A DNA stretch of 64,000 nt from Pomphorhynchus laevis (taxonomy: Eukaryota; Acanthocephala; Palaeacanthocephala; Echinorhynchida; Pomphorhynchidae), in contig WNNJ02001270.1 of the NCBI GenBank assembly GCA_012934845.2, positions 34,012 through 98,011 on the forward strand. The letters run 5' to 3'. The notes under the pieces are model-generated. The model did not search any database, had not been told where the DNA came from, and was given only the letters and a program-made list of their open reading frames with translations. The position numbers were made by a program, and so were the translations under genes. The stretch's first letter is position 1. The number at the start of each line of letters is the position of its first letter. Shown one piece after another: positions 34,215-45,600 of the stretch.

Positions 34215-35870
34215 TATAGTCCAGTCGAGGCGGACTATTGTAAATAATCCAGAGATAAGGAGCTTGAGAAACTGTAGTATTTGCTCTGGTAGACGTCCTC
34301 TTGAAAATAAGACTAATCCCTAAATTGCCCAGGTACATCAAAGACGTACTTACACATTCCCTTTTAATGACATATGCTGATCCCGTTTAAGGGCCTATCC
34401 AGCTCTCTGCAGGGTACTTTTTAATTTATCAAGGTCAATTTTTGCCGACCAGTTAACCGAAATGGTGAACCCCAGATATCTTGCTCGACTTGTGAAGACA
34501 GGGATTGGTTAATATTTTATTTGTCGTAAAGGCGTCATTAAAACCATCGCCTGGGCTTTCGCGGGGTTGAGATTAAAATTGGATATGGGAAGATGGTCTT
34601 TTAATCTTGAAAAGAAACGGCTGATGCCAAAGATTACATATTTTCACGTGCGTTCAGAGAACAGGGCTGTGGTATCATCAGAGTATACCAGTAGATGTTT
34701 ATCACGTTTAAATCTTTTACAAAGATTTAAACGTGATCAACACTATCTCTTATCAACGATAGGAGAAAGTGTGGAACCTTGAGGCACATATGTAATAGGG
34801 TAGAACTGACGTGCATCAAGGTCGTCTTCATAGAAGAATATCTTGGTATACAGCAATATCTCCATCCTGTTAACAATCCTCGCAGACAAACCGAGGGATC
34901 TGAGAGAATAGATAACAATGGGAATGAAAATGCAGTCAAATGCCGCGGAAAAGTCAAGAAAAACAGCTACAGCAAGCTGATGACTGTTATCTTGACAAAA
35001 CCAATGCACTTCACCTATTGCTAAATGGACCGAGCGACGTTTGGCAAACCTATTAAATTCCATCTACTAAGTAAATCGCGGATTTTACGCGCAAGTGCTT
35101 TTTCGTAGATGGAGATGAGAGAGATTTGAATAGAAATGGGCCGCAGATCTTTAGAACATAATATCAATATTTTTTTAAATAAAAAATACGTCTGGTTATG
35201 TTGATGCCGTCAACATCGCTCGTTGATGCTAATAGTATTGTTATAGCGACCTTCTTTCTCTGACTATCTGTCAATGGCGGATAAACTCGGACATACGCCT
35301 TTTTTAAGATTAAACGACCAGCTTACCCCTTCCAATTTTATCTTGAACTTCGCAAAATCGCAGGTGATTGTCTTTAATGGCACATCTGCCACTAAAAAGA
35401 AACTTAAAATATTAACACTCTCTGCCCTTTCCTTCTTTTTGCTGTGTCAACCACCCCTACACTCACAATTCAAGTAAAATATCTAAGATTCACCATACGG
35501 TGAACTGATTGACGAAAGCTGACCTGGATAGACCTAAACGTATCCAGCTAGGTGGTCGCTGAAACTGGCCTAACATATGTCATTGAATGTGAAGACCTTA
35601 GTACGCATTAGGGGTACTTGGGCTATCTCGAGATTAGTCTTCTTCTCTAGAGGACGTCCCCCAGAACAAAGGCTAAGGTTTCTTAAGCTCCTCATCTCAA
35701 GATTACCGACCATAGTCCGCCTTGACTGGATTCTTAGGGGGTGAGATACCCCGAATGGGTGAGTCGAAAGGCGGCGCGTAGGTGCGGCAGCAGATCCCTA
35801 TGGACCTGAGGCCGTGAAGATGTTGAAGAAGTTTCAAGAAGTTGTGTTTGACAAATAGTAAAGGTGGTAA
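34215..35870. mobile_element. LINE-1 copy d, inverted composite
   Basis: Bases about 34,215-35,272 are LINE-1 RT and 3' sequence on the minus strand. From 35,273 to about 35,870 the same family continues on the plus strand (FLRLNDQLTPSNFIL, then SAKSQVIVFNG-like coding and the 3' tail). The joint is abrupt. The antisense part contains FLDFSAAFD near 34,930 and is further disrupted at 34,697-34,760 by a fold-back insertion. It is older than copies a-c by its many differences. Confidence 0.7.
34697..34762. repeat. Fold-back inverted duplication within LINE-1d
   Basis: The words atcacgtttaaatctttt and, after a few bases, aaagatttaaacgtgat are reverse complements. They replace about 30 bases present at the same site in copy c (near 26,880). 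A second inverted pair, actatctcttatc and gataggagaaagt, follows directly. Confidence 0.8.
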
Positions 35871-36144
35871 TTAGATCTAGTTTTTGTTTATTCTTTGTCT
35901 AACGTTGTATTTTGTTGATAAAATCTTTATTGATAAAATATATTTTGTGGTAAGTACTTAAACCACTGCATAATCATTAAAATGCAGTGATAATACATTC
36001 ATTGTACAACTCAATTTAAAGTATTTTTTATTTCTAATTTTTGCTAATTATATTTTATAATTATATATTTTCATTTTAGATTTACATCGTCTACGCTGTA
36101 TTTGATACATAAAATTGCCCAATTATTGTTGGCTTTATACGACG
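35871..36144 (+). promoter_or_regulatory. 5' flank and possible 5' UTR intron of the LanC-like gene
   Basis: A strong donor, gtg|gtaagt, lies at 35,949/35,950 and an acceptor, ttttcattttag, ends at 36,079. These would define a 130-base intron in the 5' UTR, with a non-coding exon piece at 36,080-36,144 before the start codon. No TATA box or initiator is convincing. This is inference from splice-site words only. Confidence 0.4.
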
Positions 36145-36672
36145 ATGAGTGACAGATACTTTGAGAATACTTTGAATATTGAGAATATAATTGCTAATTC
36201 CGATTCGGTATTAAAACAACTCCCTATCAGCATAAGACAGATACTATATACTTGTATGAGTAATTGTAAGAAAATGACTGGTGGTCTGTACACTGGTAGA
36301 TTAGGTGCCGTTTATGCCGCAAATAAAGTACTGACTTTTGAAAACATCCGACAACTCTTTAACCAGGATGAAATAAATCAGATAGTATATTTTTGCGAAA
36401 ATTCCATTAAACATATTGAAGCTGAGTATGATAGAAGAAGAGGCATATCCAGGTCAGATATGCTTTCGTTCTTCTTCGGACCTGCCGGACTATATTTCAC
36501 TGCAATTATCTACTATCACACAACTACAAACTCTTCGAAAGTGAACGAATATCAATCGAAACTCAGTCGTTTTATCGATCAAAACTTAAATTATATGAAG
36601 GATTTCGAAGTTTTGTATGGAATTGCTGGAGTTTTGGCGCTGTTTCGAGATCTGGAGAGATTTAACTTGCAG
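36145..36672 (+). CDS. LANCL3: LanC-like exon 1 (coding)
   Basis: It holds codons 1-176, ending in phase 0 at ttgcag|gtttga. The frame is open upstream to 36,115 but no earlier ATG exists, so translation starts at MSDRYFENTL. It contains the first three repeats of the LanC toroid. Confidence 0.92.
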
Positions 36673-39600
36673 GTTTGATTTCTAGTTACTTTTTGTGCTT
36701 AACTTAATTGATATTTAATAATGGATATAAAATCGTATAATCATCCTGCGTATTTGAGCCTTATCAATTGCTTAAGTTATCGATATTTTAAAAAGCGGCA
36801 TGTAACTATCGGTATTTAACTATAAGTTCAATACTGATAATATTGACTTATAAGTTAATTATATCGACATTTAGTTTAATGATTTACCGTTATTTTATTG
36901 TTTAATGACTTTTTAAATATTTAAAATATTTTTGATATCTTAAACGTGTTTAATGTATTCAATGTTTATAAAATAATAATTTAATTGAAATTATAACTAA
37001 ACCTGAAATTTTAAATTGTTTTTACATTTTTCAGAAGCTGTTTTGTTAAATCGCGGAATAGGGACCGAAACCTGATACCATAGCAGTTACTCATGATGAC
37101 CTCTAATCCTAATTCTGATACAACGTCTGTTTTTGCTAGTCAATTCGTAAAAATTAACTTTTATTTTAAATTTAAATTTTAAATTTAAACTTGATATAAG
37201 TTATCAAATTTTATTAATATTTATTAATAATTTAATTTTCTATTAATATGTCATATCAATTATATGGTATGCATGAATGCTCATGCAAAAATATGTTTCT
37301 TGTAAATTTAAATATGTCATCATTACGATATAAATTAATAGTAGTTTTAGTTAATGTTAATTTAATGTTCATATCTAGATATACACCTTCTTTATCATTA
37401 ATATTGGTTTTATTAAGAATAAGGCTACATGGGTAAATTTGATCATTTAGTGAATAAAATTTACAAATATCAACAATTTATCGGAATATATATTGTTGAT
37501 TCGAAAAAGCCGAAACCTAATAATATGACATTAGGTTTATTATGACATTAGGACATTATTGTTCCTCCTAATGACCTATAATCTAAGTTTTTAAACATCG
37601 TATTATTTTTATAGAATTAAATAAGAATTAAGTAGGAATTAAAGTAAGAATTAATAACATATTTATAAAAATTTAAATAATTAATAAATATCAATAATTT
37701 ATTAATATTAATTAATTTATTTATTAATTAATAATATACGGTATTTAAGAATAACGATTAGAGATCATCAAAAAGAACTGTCATATTATTAGGTTTCGGC
37801 TTTTTCGACTCATATATATTTTCAGATAAATCGGAACATATATATGATGACCTGATGAACTAATGACCTCTGATCCTTAATATGATAAATCGTCTGTTAT
37901 TTATCAGTCAATTAATAAAAATTGACTTTTATTTTAAATTAAAATTTTTATTTTAACTTGATATAAATTATATAAAATCTTATATAACAATTATTTATAA
38001 TTATTTATAATTATTTATTATTTATGATTTGAATTTTATTTTGTATTTTTTAAATATATAAATAATATAAATACGTAAACTCTGTTGGCTGATCTGATTC
38101 GTAAATTTTGATTTTTACATTCCTTATACGAGAAATAAATATTGTCTAGGAACATCAGTTATTATCTTAAGCATGTATTTGGTCCCGCTGTCGTGCTAGT
38201 TTAAAGTATAGGAGCCGAAACCTGATAACATAGCAGTTCCTCCTAATGACCTATAATCTAAGTTTTTAAACATCGTATTATTTTTATCGTAGATAAGGCA
38301 CTAATTATTATTTTTAAATATTAGCTTATAAATATCATAATTATAGAGAAAAATTTGTAAATATATAACTATATCCCCAATATGGCCTTTAATCATGATT
38401 ATAATACATATATCATTATATGTATTATGATGATAAATAAATTATAATAATTTATATAATTATATATCATTTATTAATTAATTACCAAAATTGAAATTTA
38501 TGAAATTTCAATTTTAATTTTTGACTTTATTTATAAATTGTATAAATCCTATAAATCTTATTTAATAAATTTTATTTTAATAAATCTAATTTATTTAACT
38601 CAGTTATCTGATTTGATTAATGAAACTTTAAAAGCATAAACAATTTACAGTCAATTTTCATGTTCTTTATGAACGTGTAAATTAAGCTTTGAATACTTGT
38701 CAATCTAGCAATAAATGCTATTTTCATAATAAATTATGTTACTGGTCAATTATCAATTACTGTTTCAATTATCAATTACTGTTTCAATTATCAATTCGTT
38801 AAATATAATGCGATTTAAATAATTACGGTCTTGTTGTGAAAATTATGCAATATAATATCGAGCTTTAACATTTAGTCCAGATTTATTTAAAATTATAAAT
38901 TGATTTAAATTTTATTAAATATATTTAAAATTGATTAGATAAAATTTTACAATAAAACGTTTTTATATTAAGAAGTTAATTCTGTAGATTTATTCGTTTA
39001 TCCATATTATATCCACATCATAGAAAATAAGTATGCCTTTAACAGTAGTTATGAATACCTTAGCTTCAATTTCAATAATTTGTTTAGATTCCTAGACAAG
39101 ATGAAATTTCGTTTACCATTTGCAAGAATCTTCTGAAAGAAGGATCAGCAGACGCTCAAAAGTATAACAAATCTACACATCGATCTTTAAAACTATCGTT
39201 TCCCTTTTGTAACCTACGCTACATCGGTAAGCCTTATTAGAAAGCAATCATTTACAAATTTAGAAAATTCTCGACAATATTTTATGTAAATTTGCAGCTT
39301 TTTGGTTATATAACGATAAATAATTGATTATTATCATCAAACAGACAAAAATATTAAATTGAATATTTTAAAATATTATATTTTGAGTGAAAATTTATTA
39401 TATCTGATTTATTACAATATATATAATTTATTATATCTAATTTATTATTTTTATTTACTATGGGTGAACATTTTAATTATTAGTTTATTATATTCAGAAA
39501 TTTTCATTGGGTGAAAATATCTGAATATAATAAACTGATTACAATTTCTGTAAGAGCTTATTTTAACTAATCAAAACATACGAGTAAAACATTTTTGTCT

Positions 39601-42600
39601 GTTTGATGATAATTATCAATTATTTATCGTTACATTATGGCTTCTAGCCAGATCCCAGTCGGTAGTTGAAATAATTAATTTGTTATATACTATACCATAG
39701 CATGTGTTCTTTATAAGAATCTTATAATGTTATTGTTAGTGTTCTTTGTCGATTATTTTTAATTTAGATGCAAAGGCTACTACTATAACATAAACTAATG
39801 CTGTCTTAAATGCGGTTAAAACTCAAATTAAAAAACTCATCTCAAATTAGTAAGTGATCGTTATTAAATAAATAAATTAAACGTCATTAATAAGTGTTAG
39901 TAATAGAAGTGTTACGCTTTCAAATTTCAGATTTTGATGCAGTGATTTGAAGATAGTGATTTTAGTTTAGAAACAATTATTACAAGTCACTGTTATAAAA
40001 AGGTATAACGGTTGAATCACAAAAATATAAACACCTTGGAATCCAAAATTACACTTATATTGGAACTCAAAACCGAACGGATGCGAATGTTGTTTATTAA
40101 CACTAAGGAAGTTCTAGAAAGTATCATAAATATCATTTGACAAATGATTCAATATGCATGATCCTAATTTAGTAATCCTAATTTAGTGATCCTAATCTAG
40201 TAGGTATATATTTAGATATAAACATCAAATTAACATCAATTAAAACTACTTTTAATTTAAATCGTAAAGATAACATATTTAAATTTACAAGAAACATTTA
40301 TCTTTATGATGGTATATGTGTATTTAACTCTAAAAGTCACAGGTATAAACATTGAATCAGAAAATAAAACTATACCTATATTATATTGGAATCCAAAATT
40401 ACATAAAAATCCAATAAAACCTAGGTTCATATGTGTTGCGTTTAAATGTACATTAAAACACTTTCTGTCTATATGAATAAAATACTTAAAGTAATTAAAG
40501 CACACTTTAAAAAATATTGTAGGATAATCGAAATTAATACTGGTATAAAACACTATTTCAGTATTAATTCTATAAAAGAATTTTTAGAACATACAAATTA
40601 AATACATTTTCAAAATATAAATACATACGATTTTAGTACGCTTTATACAAATCTAGATTTAGTAGATATTAAAGAAGCGTTTCTAAAATTAATTAATCTT
40701 ATATCCGGAAAAAGATATACATATATATGTTATAATAATTATAACTAACAAAAATTAAACCATCAAAAAAATATAAATATATGGATAAATCTGAATTAAT
40801 AGAATCCTTAAATATTTTGATAAATCAAAATTATTTAAAAGTAGGGACATCTATATTTTGACAAAAAAGGTGTTCCAATGGGTGGTAATAGTAGCCCAAT
40901 TATAGCTGACTTGGTTTTAAGCTTTATAGAATATGAATTTGTTCATAACTGTGTAAAAACTAAATCTAAACAATATAAATATATGAAATATATGTTTCGA
41001 TATATTGATGATATATGTGTATTTAATTCTAATAATTTTTATTCAATAAGTGAACAAATTTATCCAGAAAGCCTTATTCTTAACAAAACCAATATTAATG
41101 ATAAAGAAGGTGTATATCTAGATATGAACATTAAATTAACATCAATTAAAACTACTTTTAATTTATATCGTAAAGATGACATTTTTAAATTTACAAGAAA
41201 ATATTTTAAGGTTTATAGAATATTAATTTGTTCATAACTGTAAACAAATTTTTATTTTTAATTTGTAATTATATTAAATACGTATACTCAGTTAGGTTTG
41301 GTTTGCTTTAATATTTTATAAATTTATTTAATTACATTTAATTATTTAATATTTTATTTATTTAATATTTATAATTAGTATTTATATTAGTATATTTTAA
41401 TAATCTATTCGAGTGCTATTAAACAAGTAAAATTAAAAACTTGTTTTAATATAAATATTTTTAATATTAACACGAGACAACATATGCGATAAATATAAAT
41501 TTATATTTGTTAAATACAGTTGATACAATTTACGAGTACTTTTCCCCTTCTATATCTTACACGTTGCTGATTAAAGAATTGAACTTTAACACTTGTTACC
41601 TTTTGATATATTACCTTTTCCCATATATAAAACTAACAGCAAATGTGTTCTTTTAGGTTTTAAAAATTCTATCATTATTATTAATTTTTTATAATCTTTT
41701 AGTGTATTTCATATAGGCGCGGCTCACGGGTTATCTTTCATCCTTCAAATGATGTTACGACACTTTGATCGCTTTGAGGAAAACGAAAGAAAATTGATAC
41801 AAGCCGCAATAGATGATATATTACAACTACAAACTCCAGAGGGTACTCGATGGTGTTAATTCTGCTAAAACTATGCTAAATGATTAAGTTGCCATATCGT
41901 GAATTAAAATTTTTACCACAAATTTTATTAATATTGGGGCAATGAAAGCTAACGTCTAGAACAAAGTAGATGTGATCCGTGAGCTTTTTGAGATTTGGTT
42001 GTTCAACCTGATCTGGCTTTTGTACTTGCGGTAGAACTATCCTCTTTCTTATTGCCCATTTAATTAGACTTCTTGGGATGCTATCCAAATATGTAACGAT
42101 ATGTATTTATCTATATGATATATATGTTACATGTTGATTAATTAATAATTAATTAATTACATAATTAATAAATCATTACAACGATAAGTATAATTATACA
42201 GAGAGAAAACCTATTAACTTCAGCGCCTCATTAACACTGATATGCCGATCCTTTTACGACTTCGTAAATACGATCATATATCTTCCTATCTATCAAAACT
42301 TTTTAGTTCTTGTAAATCTCTTATCTCCTCCCTTCTTTTCCCACGTATTGATTACTGTCTTAGCCTTCTCGTTTTCTCTTCAAAGTCATCCCTTAAACCT
42401 CTTCAACGCCTCATTAACACTGCGGTGCGCATCTTTTTTCGACTTCGTAAATTCGATCATATATCTTCCTATTTATCAAAACTTGGATGGCTAAGTATTG
42501 AACATCGCGTTCGTTTTCGTCTGCTTTGCCTGACTTATCGCCTTCTCCATTGCAATTATCCTTCTTATCTCTATCTGACAACTTTAAGTGAATCTCGATA

Positions 42601-45600
42601 TCTTTCTACTCCCCTACGTTCCTGTGATTCTCTTCTGCTACACACACCTCTTCACTCAACCAACTTCGACCGTCGATCCCTACATATCGCTGCTCTTCTC
42701 CTTTTGAATTCCCTATCTGATCATCTGCGATCTTCATCCTCACTCCAATTTTTCAAAAAGCAACTACAATCAATGCTACTAAATGACTAACTTTTTCAAT
42801 CTTTTTCACTTTTGTGGGCTTGTAAGCACACAGTCTGTGTGCATTTGCCACATTAAAAAACTTTCAAACTCAATTAGCTTCCCAATGCGATAAAGTGGCG
42901 ACTTTGCGGGATTCTTGCTGATGGCCGAGCGTTAAAAGTTATCACTAGGATTCATACTGGCCAAACCACGATAATTATTAAATAATTATAAAATAATTGT
43001 TTGTGATATGCAATTTTAATTAAAATTTACTCAATTCAGATATTTTTGTCTACATGGAAAGAAAAATTAGTTAAACATTCTTAATACTCTTCAAATTTAT
43101 TGACGATTGTAGATAAGTTATCAGGTAGACCGAGATTTAGTCGTCCATGTAGTTTAAGCAAAAACAGTACTTCCTCAATATAATCATGTAGAGTTATTTT
43201 TAATTGTTGATTAACTTTACGATCAATTCTTATTTGTCGACTTAGCAATTTGCACTGTACTTGGCGACTCCTTCTCAAGTTTTTCATACGCGTGCGGTAG
43301 TACGATTTACAGACATTAACCATTCTTCTGTTTAGATGAACAAATTTTATCTTTCAAATACAGCATATAGGATTACGTACTTTCTATTAAGTAGATAACT
43401 GTAATTAATAAAAAAAATTAGTAAAATTATTATTCTGTAACCGACAATTGAGGAATTGTCGGTTACAATTTTAATTACAGACATGTCTTAAACAAATCAT
43501 TAATCTAATATAGTTTGTATAATAATCATAAAAGGGTTTTGTTCAGGCACTTCTTCAGTCTACTTTGTTCAAAGTAGACTGTTGACGGCAAAAGTTTTCT
43601 TTGAAAGTCTAACAACACGCTTAGATAGGCGACATGTCCAGGTGTGTTGGATTCGAGGGATTACAGTATCAGACGCTGACCGCACAAATCTCGAAGATGT
43701 AGTAGGTTACTAAGATGATGGATCTTGTATTGAAGTATACGCCATACAAGAATCAAATCTACGCCATCAGGCATATAGTTCCTACATATATAATGTAGGA
43801 ACTTCAAGAACATTTAGACGTAATATGCACGAAATATTTTAAATTTTGATCGAACTTGGTAGCACGTCTAAAATAGGCGTATGAAATTTATAAAATTTAT
43901 AAAACATATAAAATGTCTATTAAATTTAGAATATGATGTGTTCATAAAGATTAAATCAGAATAAAAAATATTAATATTATCGAAATTTAGTCATTTGATT
44001 TAATCTGCACTTTGATTTAATACTATCTAAAAGCCAACAGAAGTTTCGACAGCACTAATTTAAGCCAACACCAATTTTGATTGCTAATTAAATCAGTGTT
44101 GGTAGGTGAAAGTTCTACTTTCAATTTGAAAACCTACCCATTTTTTAATTTATTGCAATTATCAAACTAGTCATTAATAGTTTGTTTATTTACACGCCGT
44201 GCCAAGCGTAAACTACACTATTCTACATACATTTGACAGTGACCACGTTCATACATAAGTTATGTTTTTTGTTTTAAATGTACATAAGCCCTTTATCGTT
44301 ACAAACCCTACACTTATACTACTCTACATATGTCAATCACTGCACATGTTTTATCACCGCATGGTTGACAACGTGTAGCTATATTCTTGACTCTTCCTAT
44401 GAAGTTATTATTCAAACAACTTCCTATGCTCATACTAAGTTCATAAAGCATCCTTAATCTTGGTATTTTTATATCAAAGCTCAATATATTGATACGGAAG
44501 AATCAATGTGGTACATTATTGTTTGTCTCAAATACGGGGTTGTAGCGCAACTTCCTTAGTTAATTTCCGCGTGTCACCAAATTTTGTTCGTATCACTGAT
44601 TGGTGATATCCATGGTTTTCCGGTTGCGTCTGTAAATTCAACATCTATTCCATGAAGAACTGTGTAGTCGAGCAAATTCGCCGCATTCGCAGTGCCCCGT
44701 TGTAAATCACGTTTCGCTTCATTGTACTCGATGGCAAGTGTTATGGTGAATCCACATATGTGGGCATTGATTCTGACTTGTAAATCACATTTCGCTTCAT
44801 TGTACTCGATGGCAACTGTTATGTTGAATCCACATATGTGGGCATTGACTCTGGCTTTCTGTAGGCGATAGTCTAACAAGTACAAATTTACAAATTTAGC
44901 TACGAAATATTATACATTTAAAATGTTGTTTAAATCAATATTTTGATTTTATATTATGTCAAAAGAGGTCTTAGCCTCTTTTGACATAAAGTGATGCTAT
45001 CCCGAAAAGCTTATTTTTCCATTAATTTAAAACAACTACAGCGTACAATCTTATACGATTAATTTATTGTCTCAATGATTGCAGCATTAATATTTTTATA
45101 AATAAAGTAATTTTTTAGTAATTTAATATAAAATTTATTAATATAGTTACTTGTTTGTGTTATTTTTCAAAATTAAGCTTAAAATTAAAATTTCTATTTG
45201 CTTTCCGTAACTGCACGGTTATTAGCAGTTGATTAACGTGGTATGATTGCTGATAAATTCTTCAAGTGTTGATAAAATTTCAACGTAAAAATATAAATAT
45301 TTTATGAATTTTGAGTTATTGAATTGACAATTACAAAGACGTTTAAGAAATGAAAAACCACAAGGTTCCATCAAAAACAAGAATATAGGAAATCCAGCTA
45401 GAATGAACGACACTAAACATTGAGCTCTTTCTTAAAGTTCGTAAAAGGATCACGAAACACCGATATTTAAACTTGTGTGGGTTGAATATTTAAAGCAAAT
45501 TGGTAAAAACAAACTAGAAACACAATATTCAGCATTGCTTTACATTTTTGAAAGAAAACGTGACGTTGAATTGTTAAGAAAAACGCGGAGTATTTCTTGT

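Noticed and set aside
36115-36144. Upstream start for the LanC-like protein
   Set aside because: The frame is open but begins with a TTG. The first ATG is at 36,145 and gives the expected N-terminus.
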